This document shows, piece after piece, positions 17,032 to 26,175 of a stretch of DNA of 64,000 nt. The position numbers and the translations under genes were made by a program. The stretch spans positions 2,542,001-2,606,000 of the forward strand of contig NZ_JAGINX010000001.1 in assembly GCF_017876395.1 (NCBI RefSeq), written 5' to 3'. The notes beneath the pieces were generated by a model, which was not told the DNA's origin, did not search any database, and saw only the letters and a list, made by a program, of their open reading frames with translations. How positions within the stretch are numbered: position 1 is the stretch's first letter; every line of letters begins with the position of its first letter. Source of the stretch: Nesterenkonia lacusekhoensis. GTDB lineage: Bacteria; Actinomycetota; Actinomycetes; Actinomycetales; Micrococcaceae.

Positions 17032-17586
17032 GTGTCCGTGAAGAAGATCCCAGCCCCGACTGCCCAGGACCTCATCCGCCCGGTGTGGATGCGAGGCCTC
17101 ATCACTCTGGCCTTCGCCATATTCACCACGTTCTGGCAGGACGACACCCTCACGCTGCTGAAGATCTCGCTGGCGGCGTTCTTCGTCCTGGGCGCCACCG
17201 CCGTCTGGGACTACGCCAAGCTCGAGGTGGTCCCGGATTCGCTGCGCGGCATGCTCGCCGTCGGCGCTTCGGTGTGGGTGCTCTCCGGTGTGGCCGCCGT
17301 GTTCGTGGGCGGCAACACTGCGGCGGCCGTCGTCGCCGCCGTCGGCTTCCTCGGTATGGGGGTCGCCGAGCTGGTGGGTGGGCTGCGCAGCCGAGAGGAG
17401 TTCGTCCCTGCGCGGGATCACACCATTCTGGGCGCGGTGGGAACGCTCACCGGTGTGTCCCTGATGGTCGGGAGCCAGCTGGACCCGCACGGAATCCTGG
17501 GCATCTCCGGCATGGGCGTGATCGTGATGGCCGTGCTGCTGCTGATCAGCGGCGGCGGGCTGATCCATGACTCCAAGAAGTCGTGA
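17032..17586 (+). CDS. Small multi-pass membrane protein, unknown function
   Basis: About 184 residues with roughly five or six hydrophobic segments (for example LAVGASVWVLSGVAAVFVGG and GMGVIVMAVLLLISGGGLIHD) and a basic N-terminus. I do not recognise a family. The start is a judgement: ATG 17011 is in frame, but TAGAAT at 17019-17024 ends exactly 7 nt before GTG 17032. That matches the leaderless pattern of several neighbours, so GTG 17032 is preferred. The MATE gene ends just upstream, so it may have both read-through and its own promoter. Confidence 0.6.
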   Translation: MSVKKIPAPTAQDLIRPVWMRGLITLAFAIFTTFWQDDTLTLLKISLAAFFVLGATAVWDYAKLEVVPDSLRGMLAVGASVWVLSGVAAVFVGGNTAAAVVAAVGFLGMGVAELVGGLRSREEFVPARDHTILGAVGTLTGVSLMVGSQLDPHGILGISGMGVIVMAVLLLISGGGLIHDSKKS

Positions 17587-17655
17587 CTTTTTCGACACGT
17601 TGTAGAAGAAGTAGAATCGGGTAGTACACATTCGCGCGTGAACAGAGGATTCTCA

Positions 17656-18039
17656 GTGGCTGACGGAAAGAAAGGCCGCCGCTCCTTCCTGGAGACGGTG
17701 AAGGCTCCGCTGATCTTCTCCGCTGCGCTCGGTCTGGTCGCGGCAGCGGTCACAACCATCGCAGCCTCCGGGGGGACGGAGAACTCGCCGCGCGTGGACC
17801 TGGGTCTGATCGCCTTCGGCATCGCGTTCATCGCCGCCCTGCTGATCGTCTCCATGCTGCAGCTGGCCTCCCGTGAGAACCCTGAGGAGCTCTCCCAGGG
17901 TGCCGGGGTGAACCGAAACTCTGAGGAGCTCTACCGTCAGCAGGTGGCCAAGCGCCGCGAGGAGGCTCGCCGCAAAGAGGCCGAGCGTGCCCGCGAGGCC
18001 GGCGAAGAGCCCAAGTACGGCCGCCGCGACGACGGCTGA
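17656..18039 (+). CDS. Small membrane protein with charged C-terminal tail
   Basis: About 127 residues. Two membrane segments (APLIFSAALGLVAAAVTTI and LGLIAFGIAFIAALLIVSM) are followed by a cytoplasmic tail rich in Arg, Lys and Glu (VAKRREEARRKEAERARE), likely a single long helix. GTG 17656 is preferred because AGAGGA lies 6 nt upstream; an in-frame GTG at 17638 lacks a site. Function is unknown; proteins of this build are common in Micrococcales. It precedes the sigma/kinase genes but has its own 87-nt gap. Confidence 0.6.
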   Translation: MADGKKGRRSFLETVKAPLIFSAALGLVAAAVTTIAASGGTENSPRVDLGLIAFGIAFIAALLIVSMLQLASRENPEELSQGAGVNRNSEELYRQQVAKRREEARRKEAERAREAGEEPKYGRRDDG

Positions 18040-18126
18040 GCAGCCCTTCTCCTCGGCCGCTCCTGTCCCTGCTCCCCTGACCCACGGGAAGCAGGGAGGT
18101 CCACAGGCACGTCATAGACTGGTCCC

Positions 18127-18822
18127 ATGACCCACCCTTACGGTGAGCCTTCGTCCGCGGAAGACCCCGTACCTCACTCTGCAGCAGACCCCGCCCCACA
18201 CTCCGCCTCAGACCTCGTCGCTGAGCTGAAGCGCGCGCTCGACGCCGGCGAGGACAGTGCCGCACGCCGGTTCACCTCCCAGGCCGTGGAGTCGGCAGGC
18301 CTCGACGCCGCCCTGGCTGAACTGGCCTCCCGCGCGGCAGAGAACCCGCTGGCTGTGGAGCTGCTCATCGAAGCCCTCGACGCCTCATGCGTGGTCCGCC
18401 GCTTCGCCGGAGCGGCTCTGTTGGACCACTCCGCCGTGGAGGACGTCAGCCAGGACGCGCTGATCTCCATCGCTTCCTCGGCCGCCTCCTGGGACGGTCG
18501 CGGCAAGGTCACCACCTGGGTGCGCAGCATCGTCCGACGGCGGGTCACCGACCACCTGCGACGCCGGCGCGAGACCACTTCCCTCACCGAAGAGGTCGGC
18601 CCGGCCGAGCGGATGAGCTCCATGGTCGCCTCCCGCGCCACCGTTCAGGACGCGTTGGCCGCCCTGCCGGATCTCTACCGGGATCCGGTCACCCTCCGCG
18701 ACATCGACGGTCTGACCTATGCGGAGATCGCCCAGCGCCTGGACCGCGCCGAGGGCACGGTGAAGGCCCAGATCAGCCGCGGACGAGCCATGGTCGCCGC
18801 CCAGCTGAGCGAGGAGTTCTGA
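18127..18822 (+). CDS. ECF-type RNA polymerase sigma factor
   Basis: The 231-residue protein has a poorly conserved N-terminal extension of about 85 residues. Region 2 follows (SAVEDVSQDALISIASSAASWDG, then TTWVRSIVRRRVTDHLRRR) and then region 4 with its helix-turn-helix (ALPDLYRDPVTLRDIDGLTYAEIAQRL, then AEGTVKAQISRGR). It should direct RNA polymerase to a stress or envelope regulon. No anti-sigma gene is adjacent; instead the stop overlaps the start of a membrane Ser/Thr kinase gene (TGATG), which suggests control by phosphorylation. TAGACT ends 6 nt before ATG 18127, so the message is probably leaderless. Confidence 0.85.
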   Translation: MTHPYGEPSSAEDPVPHSAADPAPHSASDLVAELKRALDAGEDSAARRFTSQAVESAGLDAALAELASRAAENPLAVELLIEALDASCVVRRFAGAALLDHSAVEDVSQDALISIASSAASWDGRGKVTTWVRSIVRRRVTDHLRRRRETTSLTEEVGPAERMSSMVASRATVQDALAALPDLYRDPVTLRDIDGLTYAEIAQRLDRAEGTVKAQISRGRAMVAAQLSEEF

Positions 18823-20096
18823 TGCAGGCGGGCCGTTATCAGCTCCAGGAGGTCATCGGCGTCGGGTCCTTCGCCACCGTGCACCGGGCCCGCGATGAGC
18901 ACCTCGATGACACTGTGGTGGTCAAGATCCTCGCGGAGAACCACAGCCTCAACCCGGAGATCCGGGAACGTTTCATCGCTGAGGGTCGCAGCCTGCGCCG
19001 GGTCAGCAGCCCCCATGTGGTCAGCGTCCATGACATCGGAGAATCCGACCGCCAGCAGCCTTATCTGGTGCTGGCCCATGCCGATCGCGGCACCCTCGCC
19101 CAGCGCGTCACCGAGCTGCGGCGCAGGGGCTGGCGCCCCCGTCGGGAGGATCTGCTGGCCGTGGCCCGGCCGCTGGCCGCCGCCGTCGCAGCAGTGCACC
19201 GCGCCCAGCTGGTCCACCGTGATCTCAGTCCCGGCAATGTCCTGCTGGCCAGCGCCCCCGCCCAGGAGGAGCCTCAGCAGACCCAGGAGGCCGAGCCGCT
19301 GGCATCGGCACTCGTGAGCCCTGACGAACGTCTGCTGCTGGCCGATCTGGGCATGTGCAAGGACCTGGCCATGAACTCCGGGCTCACGGTCTCCGGTGGC
19401 ACTTCCGGCTTTCGTCCGCCCGAACAGCAGGGCACCGGCCTGGTCGACTTCCGCGCCGACATCTGGGCGATGTCCGCCGTGCTGCGCTGGGTGGGCGAGG
19501 AGGCCGACCTCCCTCCGGAGATGGACCGCGCGCTGCGCCGGGTCCTCAAGCGCGGGCTGCAGACAGATCCCCGACGCCGGTACCCCGACGTCGCCGCTTG
19601 GCTGGCTGAGGTGGAGCAGGCGCTGGCGCTGCCCGTCCCTCCCGGTCACTACCCGCCGTCCGTCACGCCCCGCTCGGGTGATCACATCCATTCCGCTGAT
19701 CCCGAGAAGACTGAGGGACCGCGCCGTCGGGCCTCGCCCTGGAAGCGCGGACTGGCCATGGTCGGCGTCGTGCTGTTGGCCGCCGCGCTGGGCCTGTTGG
19801 GAGGGTATCTGCTGCGCGGCTCCGAACAGGACGTGCCGTCCTCCTCTGCGGACGTCTCGGTGGCTATCGACGGGCCTGAGGAAGTCGCCGTCGGGGAGCC
19901 GGCCACGTTCACCGCCCAGGTGGAGGGCGTGGACTCCTGGGTGTGGGTGCTGCCCACCGGCGGGCACCTGGCCGATGAGGAGGAGGCGGTGCTGACGCCC
20001 ACCAGCCCCGGCACCGCCGAGGTCGTCCTGCGCACCCACACTCCGGAGGGCGCTGAACTCGAGGCCAGCCACACCATCGACGTCACGGAGGAGTGA
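18822..20096 (+). CDS. Transmembrane Ser/Thr protein kinase with extracellular PKD-like domain
   Basis: The 424-residue protein has a Hanks-type kinase domain (about 1-265): Gly loop IGVGSFATV, Lys in VVVKIL, catalytic HRDLSPGN, DLG in place of DFG, and GTSGFRPPE in the activation segment. A short linker precedes one membrane helix (GLAMVGVVLLAAALGLLGGY, near residue 315). The outside part, about 85 residues, looks like a PKD/Ig-type beta domain (SWVWVLPTGG, SPGTAEVVLRT, ending HTIDVTEE). It is translationally coupled to the sigma gene. The catalytic Asp, Lys and Asn are present, so it should be active. Phosphorylation of the sigma factor is inference. Confidence 0.85.
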   Translation: MQAGRYQLQEVIGVGSFATVHRARDEHLDDTVVVKILAENHSLNPEIRERFIAEGRSLRRVSSPHVVSVHDIGESDRQQPYLVLAHADRGTLAQRVTELRRRGWRPRREDLLAVARPLAAAVAAVHRAQLVHRDLSPGNVLLASAPAQEEPQQTQEAEPLASALVSPDERLLLADLGMCKDLAMNSGLTVSGGTSGFRPPEQQGTGLVDFRADIWAMSAVLRWVGEEADLPPEMDRALRRVLKRGLQTDPRRRYPDVAAWLAEVEQALALPVPPGHYPPSVTPRSGDHIHSADPEKTEGPRRRASPWKRGLAMVGVVLLAAALGLLGGYLLRGSEQDVPSSSADVSVAIDGPEEVAVGEPATFTAQVEGVDSWVWVLPTGGHLADEEEAVLTPTSPGTAEVVLRTHTPEGAELEASHTIDVTEE

Positions 20097-20262
20097 GGAT
20101 CCGGAGGAGGTTCTGAGAGATTTCTCCTCGATGGTGCAACTTTTCGAGCATCCGCAACGACTCATAGGCGTCACGACAACGATGACCGGGTGCTGCGCCC
20201 GCGCTGAACCACAGATCCCTGCATCACATACCGCTGAATCACACACCGAAGGGACAGAAGCG

Positions 20263-21045
20263 ATGGAGAAGACTCCAGCTCAGACCACACTGCTGCGCGG
20301 TGGGCTCGGAACTGCCGCGCTGGCCATGCTCACGCTGACCGCCTGCTCGGCCGATGAGCCGGCTGAGTTCGAAGAGGGAGAGCCGGCCGGCCAGGTCGAG
20401 GAGACCTCGGAGGAGGACCTCGAGGAGAGCGAGGCCCCGGAGCAGGATGAGGAGGCCGATGACGAGTCCGGCTCCGCCGGACAGGAGGGTCCGTTGGATC
20501 CCGAAGATGCCATCGAGACCATCGTCTATGAGGTTCCGGGGGAGAGCAGCAACAGCGTGGAGGTCGGACTGCATTCGCTGCGCGTCGTCGATGAGGTGAT
20601 GCTCCTGGAGCTGTCCTTCACCGGTGAGTTCTACGACCGTGATGAGCACGCGGTCTTCGGCATGTTCGGCGGGGAGAATCTCTACCCCGTGCTCAACGAT
20701 CGTCAGAACCTCAAGCAGTACACCCTCCTGGGACCCAGTGAGTGGGACACCTGGTCCACCGATGTCGGCGCGTCATCCCTGAGATATGAGAGCGGCCAGA
20801 CCGCTCCGTACTGGGGCTACTATTCCACTCCGATCGATGACATCGACAGCATCACCGTCACCGTGGTGCCAGGGGCCATCGAGTTCGAGGACGTGGAGAT
20901 CGACTGGGACGGCAACGAGCCACGCGGCTCCGAGGGGTCTGAGGACGAGGAGTCTGAGGACGAGAACAGCGCTGACGACAGCGCTGACCAGGACGCCGAT
21001 GCCCGGAGCGGCGCTGACCAGGACGAGCAGGACGAGGAGGAGTGA
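20263..21045 (+). CDS. Acidic lipoprotein, unknown function
   Basis: The 260-residue protein starts at ATG 20263, about 9 nt after AAGGG. A signal peptide ends in the lipobox LTAC near residue 27, so the mature protein is anchored to the outer face of the membrane. An extremely acidic stretch (EEGEPAGQVEETSEEDLEE and on) follows the Cys. A central folded part of about 140 residues with many aromatic residues comes next, then a Glu/Asp/Ser-rich tail ending QDEQDEEE. The next gene, encoding an OmpA-domain protein, starts 3 nt after the stop. The domain is not recognised; a role in sensing or envelope binding with its neighbours is inferred. Confidence 0.75.
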   Translation: MEKTPAQTTLLRGGLGTAALAMLTLTACSADEPAEFEEGEPAGQVEETSEEDLEESEAPEQDEEADDESGSAGQEGPLDPEDAIETIVYEVPGESSNSVEVGLHSLRVVDEVMLLELSFTGEFYDRDEHAVFGMFGGENLYPVLNDRQNLKQYTLLGPSEWDTWSTDVGASSLRYESGQTAPYWGYYSTPIDDIDSITVTVVPGAIEFEDVEIDWDGNEPRGSEGSEDEESEDENSADDSADQDADARSGADQDEQDEEE

Positions 21046-21047
21046 TC

Positions 21048-21641
21048 ATGGCTGCCCGCACATGGCGCACGCACCTGCTCTCCGCCCTGGGCGCCGGATC
21101 CATCGTGGCGGTGGCTTCCGTGGGCCTGGCCTCTGCGGCCCAAGCCGGACAGGCGGAGGATGAGATCCCTCAGGGCCCACCGCCGGAGCCTGAGGGCGGC
21201 ATCTCCCAGGGTGACTTGGACTCTTCGATCATCGTCTGGTCCGGCCATGACAACGTCACCGAGCTGGGTGACAGTGAGTCCGAGGAGGAAGATGTGGTGG
21301 TTCTGGAGACCGACCTGCTCTTCAGCGCGATGGAGTGGGATCTGCCGGAGTCGCCCGCCGCATCCATCACAGCGCTGACCGAGGAGGTGCCGGAGGGCGC
21401 CGTCGTCGACGTGCACGGCCACACCGATTCCAACCCTGTCCCGGAGGCCCATGACTTCGACAACCAGGAGCTCTCCGAGCGCCGCGCCGAGGCGGTCGCC
21501 GATGTCCTGGAGGAGGAGCGCCCGGATCTTGAGCTGGACGTCGAGGGATTTGGGGACGAGGAGCCGGCCGTGACGGAGGATGACGATGATCCGAGCACGT
21601 TCGCGGCGAACCGTCGAGTGGAGATCCGCTACGGCGACTGA
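21048..21641 (+). CDS. Secreted OmpA-domain (peptidoglycan-binding) protein
   Basis: The 197-residue protein starts at ATG 21048 with GAGGAG 6 nt upstream; an overlapping GTG at 21042 is less likely. A signal peptide ends in ASAAQAGQA near residue 35. The C-terminal OmpA-like domain is seen in VDVHGHTDSNPVPE, NQELSERRAEAVADVL and ANRRVEIRY. The Asp of HTDS and the Arg of NRRVEI are the diaminopimelate-binding positions in this fold. It probably holds to cell-wall peptidoglycan; DAP recognition depends on the wall type of the organism. It forms a two-gene unit with the acidic lipoprotein. Confidence 0.85.
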   Translation: MAARTWRTHLLSALGAGSIVAVASVGLASAAQAGQAEDEIPQGPPPEPEGGISQGDLDSSIIVWSGHDNVTELGDSESEEEDVVVLETDLLFSAMEWDLPESPAASITALTEEVPEGAVVDVHGHTDSNPVPEAHDFDNQELSERRAEAVADVLEEERPDLELDVEGFGDEEPAVTEDDDDPSTFAANRRVEIRYGD

Positions 21642-21660
21642 CCCACCTCACCCCATGCGT

Positions 21661-21695
21661 CGGCGGGCCCGGTGCATCATGCACCGGGCCCGCCG
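21661..21695. terminator. Bidirectional hairpin terminator
   Basis: There is a perfect 16-bp stem with a 3-nt loop (arms CGGCGGGCCCGGTGCA and its complement) between the convergent OmpA-domain and CGNR genes. It is placed to stop both transcripts. Confidence 0.85.
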
Positions 21696-21718
21696 TCGTC
21701 TGGGAGAAGAGAGAGATC

Positions 21719-22552
21719 CTACTTCTTAGACTTCTTCTTCCCCTTCTTCTTGGACTTCTTGTCCTTCTTATCGCGCTTCTCCATGAGATCATCGCGCATG
21801 CGGTCGCGGAACTCCTTGGCCGCGACCGAGGACACCGAGGTCGGCTCCTCCAGCTCGGCGGCCTTCTCCGCGGAGGAGGGCTTGCTGCGTCCGGACTTCT
21901 CCTCGGCGGCAGCCTCGCCCGCGGCCGCCGACTTCTTGGCCGCAGCCTCGGAGCCGCCGCGCTTGGCGGACTCGCGCAGAGCGGCCTGACGCGCGCGGTA
22001 GGCCCGGACATGGGCACGGTTGGCGCAGTTGCCGAAGTCGCAGAACAGCTTGGAGCGGTTGCGGGTCAGGTCCACGATCGCGGCGTCGCAGTCGGCGCCC
22101 TTGCAGGTGCGCATACGGCCGGTCTCACCCTGGACCACCAGGAACTGCAGGGCGTTGGCGATGCTGGCCGTCATCACATCGGCCGGCTTGCTGCTGACCG
22201 GGATGGGAACCGCCCGGTAGGCGGATTCGTCGCCTGAGCCCTCAGAGGTGGGGACCACCTTGGTCCCCACGCCTTCGAGCAGGGAGTTCAGCTTCTCGAC
22301 CGGGGCTTCGCCCTCCTCCGCCGTCCAGATGGCCGCCACGCTGCGGCGCAGGTCTCGGACACGGTCCACCTCATCGCGGTCGGCGCCGGAGGCCGTCCAT
22401 CCCAGGGAGGAGTCCCGCGCGGCCACGAACTTCTTCAGCGCCTCGATGCTGGTGAGATCATCGGGGATCGGTTTGGCGCTGTGCTGTCCCTCAGCCGTAT
22501 TCAACAGGTCCACGGCCGCGGTCAGCGCGCGATTGATCTCTGCGTCGAACAT
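21719..22552 (-). CDS. CGNR zinc-finger protein (putative transcriptional regulator)
   Basis: About 277 residues from ATG 22552, which has CAGGAGAAG upstream; the frame could extend to 22624 but without a site. The N-terminal two thirds is the stress-induced ABATE-like region (MFDAEINRALTAAVDLLNT). The CGNR finger comes next: CKGADCDAAIVDLTRNRSK, then CDFGNCANRAHVRAYRAR, which gives four Cys. The last 90 residues are Ala/Lys/Glu-rich and end in a strongly basic lysine tail. That tail is longer than usual for the family and could add non-specific DNA binding. The regulon is unknown. Confidence 0.8.
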   Translation of the reverse strand: MFDAEINRALTAAVDLLNTAEGQHSAKPIPDDLTSIEALKKFVAARDSSLGWTASGADRDEVDRVRDLRRSVAAIWTAEEGEAPVEKLNSLLEGVGTKVVPTSEGSGDESAYRAVPIPVSSKPADVMTASIANALQFLVVQGETGRMRTCKGADCDAAIVDLTRNRSKLFCDFGNCANRAHVRAYRARQAALRESAKRGGSEAAAKKSAAAGEAAAEEKSGRSKPSSAEKAAELEEPTSVSSVAAKEFRDRMRDDLMEKRDKKDKKSKKKGKKKSKK

Positions 22553-22796
22553 GCAGTTCTTCTCCTGACAGGAATAAAGGTGCACCCCCGTCGGAACGGC
22601 GACGGTGGTGCTCTGGTGCAACATGAACAGAGCCGACGGGAGTCAGGTGCACGACTCCTGCGGATCCTCTTCGTCACCTTCAGTCTAGCGGGAGTTTCGG
22701 CACAACACCCGAAACTGTCTTCGGGTATCCGTGCCGCTCACGCTTCGAAGGTCATCACCTGAGGCACCGTAACATCTGGCACTCCACGCCGACTCC

Positions 22797-23306
22797 TCAG
22801 GCGAAGCGCGCGCGCAGCTGCTCCAGAGAGGCGCGGATCCCGCGGGCGTTCTCCTCGGTGACCTTCACGGCGTTCAGGAACCGTCGCACCACCGGCTGCT
22901 GTCCGGAGGCGTCATAGCTCTCCGTCACCTCGGTCCGCACGGCGCCGCCGTCGCCGACGACGGGCGCGAACTCCCAGCGCCACCGGTGGCCGGTGGGCTG
23001 ACGCCACTCCACCACGCCGGTGACGGGCTCGCCGGCGTCGGGAGTCTCCGGCGGTCGGGACTCGGTGACCCGCAGCGTCAGCGCATAGGGCAGGCCGAAC
23101 TTCTTCATGTCCACACGGAAGCGGTCCCCGGTCATCAGCTGTCGGGGCCCGATGGCGCTGGAGCGGACTGTGCCGGAGCCGTCCAGCTCATGGTGACGGT
23201 GCGGGTTCGCCGCGATCGCCCACAGCTGGTGCGCAGGCGCATCCACAGTGATCGTGTAGGTGACGATCTCGGCACCCCGGTCCAGACTCTGTGGTGTGTC
23301 TCCCAT
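22797..23306 (-). CDS. SRPBCC-family (START-like) protein
   Basis: About 169 residues. The N-terminal pattern IVTYTITVDAPAHQLWAIAANPHRHHELDGSGTV is the usual start of polyketide-cyclase/AHSA1-like SRPBCC proteins, and VVEWRQPTGHRWRWEFAPV fits the central sheet of the fold. These proteins bind hydrophobic ligands; no substrate is indicated. The start at ATG 23306 is chosen over 23360 because the fold begins right after it. It is divergent from the membrane protein at 23387. Confidence 0.8.
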   Translation of the reverse strand: MGDTPQSLDRGAEIVTYTITVDAPAHQLWAIAANPHRHHELDGSGTVRSSAIGPRQLMTGDRFRVDMKKFGLPYALTLRVTESRPPETPDAGEPVTGVVEWRQPTGHRWRWEFAPVVGDGGAVRTEVTESYDASGQQPVVRRFLNAVKVTEENARGIRASLEQLRARFA

Positions 23307-23386
23307 ACTGGGCAGTCTACGGAACAGCCCCGGGTTCGGTAACTTGGGTATCCACTGCATCGAGGCGAAGAGAGTGGTGGGCTGTC

Positions 23387-24580
23387 ATGGTGACGATGAG
23401 CAGGCGCGGCCAAGCACGCCGCCTGGCCGCTCGTGTTGCCGTGGAGGAGGCAGGACACCCCACGACGACGACGCCGTCTCAGGTTCGTTCGCAGGCCCGG
23501 CTTCAGATCCTGGTCGAGTCCAGGGCCGTCTGGAGCGCGATCCTGGGCGGAATCATCGGCCTGGCCGTGGGCTTCATCGCCTTCCCGGGAGCCGAGCCGG
23601 CGCTGGCCGGGGACGCATCCATCCAGTTCTACTCCTCGATCGTGGGCGGAGTGACCGCCGGGATCGCCTTCGTGCTGGGCTATTCGCTCAACACCCGGAT
23701 GGCGAACCTCTGGCTGGGTCAGCGGCCCAGGATCCGGCAGCTGCTGGACACCGTGGCGCTGCTGGTGGCCCATTCCTCCATCGCCGTGATGGCGGCCCTG
23801 GGCCTGTTCCGGGTGTTCCAGGAGGCCTTCGTCGGGCTGACGGTGGACTACATCGCCGGTTCCATCCTGCTGGGGATCGTCGGGGCGGGTGCGGCCTATT
23901 TCAGCTTCAACTCCGGGGCGCGGATCAACGCCTTCTCCCTGTCCACTCTGCTGGCGATCTTCATGGCCTCCGGCGTGCTGGTCTCGATGCTCTTCGCGGA
24001 GAACCCGTTCTGGTGGCATGTGATGTTCTCCGAGCTGGGCACCGGTCAGGCCGGGCTGACCAGCTTCTGGACCTTCAACACCACGCTGATCGTCTCCGGG
24101 GTCATCATCACCACCCTGACCGCCTTCATCACCCGGGACCTGGAGATCTGGGTGAACCACCTGACCGAACGCCATGGGCGTCTGAGGCACTTCCGCCGCC
24201 CTCGCGTGCTGGCGGTGCGGGTGACGATGATCGGCATGGGGGCCTCCCTGGCCGGCGTCGGGATGGTGCCGGTGAACGTGCAGAACGAGCTGCACACGCT
24301 GGTCACCGCCTCCTTCGGAGTGTTCTTCCTGGCGCTGCTGATCGGGATGCCCTATTGGCTGCCCGGCTTTCCGAAGACCTTCTACCTGATGTGTCTGCTG
24401 GCCGCGGCCGCGCTGATCTTCGCCGGTTCGCTGTGGCGACCGATCGGCTACTACAACCTGACCTCCCTGGAGCTCATCGCTGCCGGGATCCTCTTCTCAT
24501 GGCTGATCGTGTTCATCCGTCACATCGCAGCGATGCTCGCCCAGGTCACGGCGGCATCCCAGGAGGCTGAGACCCCATGA
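23387..24580 (+). CDS. Multi-pass membrane protein, unknown function
   Basis: About 397 residues. A basic N-terminal tail of about 45 residues (MSRRGQARRLAARVAV) precedes ten predicted membrane helices with few polar residues. I do not recognise a family with certainty; the length and topology do not match a common transporter superfamily. The stop overlaps the start of an FAD oxidoreductase gene by 4 nt (ATGA), so the two are co-translated. It may anchor or supply that enzyme. A second in-frame ATG at 23396 is equally possible as start. Confidence 0.65.
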   Translation: MVTMSRRGQARRLAARVAVEEAGHPTTTTPSQVRSQARLQILVESRAVWSAILGGIIGLAVGFIAFPGAEPALAGDASIQFYSSIVGGVTAGIAFVLGYSLNTRMANLWLGQRPRIRQLLDTVALLVAHSSIAVMAALGLFRVFQEAFVGLTVDYIAGSILLGIVGAGAAYFSFNSGARINAFSLSTLLAIFMASGVLVSMLFAENPFWWHVMFSELGTGQAGLTSFWTFNTTLIVSGVIITTLTAFITRDLEIWVNHLTERHGRLRHFRRPRVLAVRVTMIGMGASLAGVGMVPVNVQNELHTLVTASFGVFFLALLIGMPYWLPGFPKTFYLMCLLAAAALIFAGSLWRPIGYYNLTSLELIAAGILFSWLIVFIRHIAAMLAQVTAASQEAETP

Positions 24581-26175
24581 CTGTCCGCGCCGCCGTCGTC
24601 GGCTCCGGTCCCAACGGTCTGGTGGCCGCCTCTCTGCTCGCTCGGGCGGGCTGGGAGGTCACCGTCTATGAACAGGCCGAGGCGCCCGGCGGGGCGGTGC
24701 GCTCCGGGGAGCTGCTGGCTGAGGGGGTGCTCAGCGACTACGGGGCCTCCGTGTTTCCCTTCCGAGAGAGTTCTCTGGCCTTCCAGGAGCTGTCGCTGGA
24801 GGACTACGGCCTGGACTGGGCGACGCCGGAGATCGCGGCCGCCCATGGGATGGACGGAGCGAAGCCGGGCCGCCCGGGCAGCCCGAGCGGCCCTGGGGAG
24901 CCGGCGCTGCTGCACCGGGACATGGACCTCACTGCCGAGGGGCTGGGGCGCGACGCCGACCGGTGGCGTCGGATCTTCGGCGCGGTGGTGGAGAACTGGT
25001 CTGAGGTGGGCCGCGCTGCGCTGGCCCCTCCGACCAGGCCGTTCTCCAACGGGGGCAGCGCCGATCCGCTGAGCCGGATCAAGGCCTATCTTCAGCTGGG
25101 CGGGCGCGGAGCCTGGCCGGCCACTGCGGTGAACCGGATCTTCCGTGAGGAACGGACCAAAGCCCTCTTCGCAGGTCTGGCCGGCCACGCCACGATGCCG
25201 CTGAGCAACCCGCTCAGCGGCGCCTTCGGCGTGATGATGGGTGCCACAGGACATGTGACGGGATGGCCCTTCGCCCGGGGCGGATCCGGGGAGGTCACCC
25301 GGGCTTTGGCGGCGGACCTTCAGGCCCACGGCGGAGAGCTGCGCACCGGCTTCGAGGTCACCGGGATCAAGGATGTGGCCCTGAGCGGTGCCCGCCGCGG
25401 AGTGCGGCGGAATCTGAAGCGTCGCGGATACCAGATCGAAGGGAACACGGCGGCGGGCGCGCGCCGACGCCGCCGCAGCTCCACCGAGGTGGCTGATGTG
25501 GTGCTGCTGGACCTCACCCCGGCGCAGCTGCTGCAGATGGACGGGCTCCACATGCCGCAGCGCTACCGCCGCGCCATGCGTCGCTGGGACTACGGGCCAG
25601 CTGTGGTGAAGGTGGACTATCTGGTGGACGGGCCCATCCCGTGGGCCCGCGAGGAGCTGGGCCGTGCCGGAACGGTGCATCTGGGCGGTTCCGCGGCACA
25701 GCTGGCCGGGTCGGAGTCTGCCGTGGCGCGCGGAGTCCTGCCGGGCCGGCCCTACGTGCTGCTCACTCAGCCCTCGGTGGCGGATCCGAGCCGCACCGGC
25801 GATCACCGCCACGCGGTCTGGGCCTATGCTCACGTCCCGCAGGGGGTCTCCGCATCCGCTGCTCAGCGGGCCGCCCACCTGGTGGACGCTGAGATCGAAC
25901 GTCAGGCTCCCGGGTTCGGCTCCGAGCTGCTCGCTCGGCGCGTATGGACCCCGCAGGACCTCGAGTCCTGGAACCCGAACCTCGTCGGTGGGGCGATCTC
26001 CGGAGGATCGCCCACGCTGCGCCAGTTCGTCTCGCGGCCGGCGGCTCCGCTGGAGCCCTACACCTCCGGGATGGAGGCGATCTATCTGTGTTCGTCCTCC
26101 ACGCCGCCCGGTGGCGGCGCCCACGGCATGGGCGGCTACAACGCTGCCCAGCGGGTGCTCAGAGAGTACGCGTGA
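24577..26175 (+). CDS. FAD-dependent phytoene-desaturase-like oxidoreductase
   Basis: The 532-residue protein starts with the dinucleotide-binding motif VVGSGPNGLVAASLLARAGWEVTVYEQ, followed by APGGAVRSGEL, as in the phytoene dehydrogenase/NAD(P)-FAD oxidoreductase family (COG1233). The C-terminus GGGAHGMGGYNAAQRVL is the second FAD-contacting motif. An Arg-rich insertion lies near residues 265-310. Members close or desaturate isoprenoids or have unknown substrates; no carotenoid genes are nearby, so the substrate is open. It is coupled to the upstream membrane protein. Confidence 0.82.
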   Translation: MTVRAAVVGSGPNGLVAASLLARAGWEVTVYEQAEAPGGAVRSGELLAEGVLSDYGASVFPFRESSLAFQELSLEDYGLDWATPEIAAAHGMDGAKPGRPGSPSGPGEPALLHRDMDLTAEGLGRDADRWRRIFGAVVENWSEVGRAALAPPTRPFSNGGSADPLSRIKAYLQLGGRGAWPATAVNRIFREERTKALFAGLAGHATMPLSNPLSGAFGVMMGATGHVTGWPFARGGSGEVTRALAADLQAHGGELRTGFEVTGIKDVALSGARRGVRRNLKRRGYQIEGNTAAGARRRRRSSTEVADVVLLDLTPAQLLQMDGLHMPQRYRRAMRRWDYGPAVVKVDYLVDGPIPWAREELGRAGTVHLGGSAAQLAGSESAVARGVLPGRPYVLLTQPSVADPSRTGDHRHAVWAYAHVPQGVSASAAQRAAHLVDAEIERQAPGFGSELLARRVWTPQDLESWNPNLVGGAISGGSPTLRQFVSRPAAPLEPYTSGMEAIYLCSSSTPPGGGAHGMGGYNAAQRVLREYA

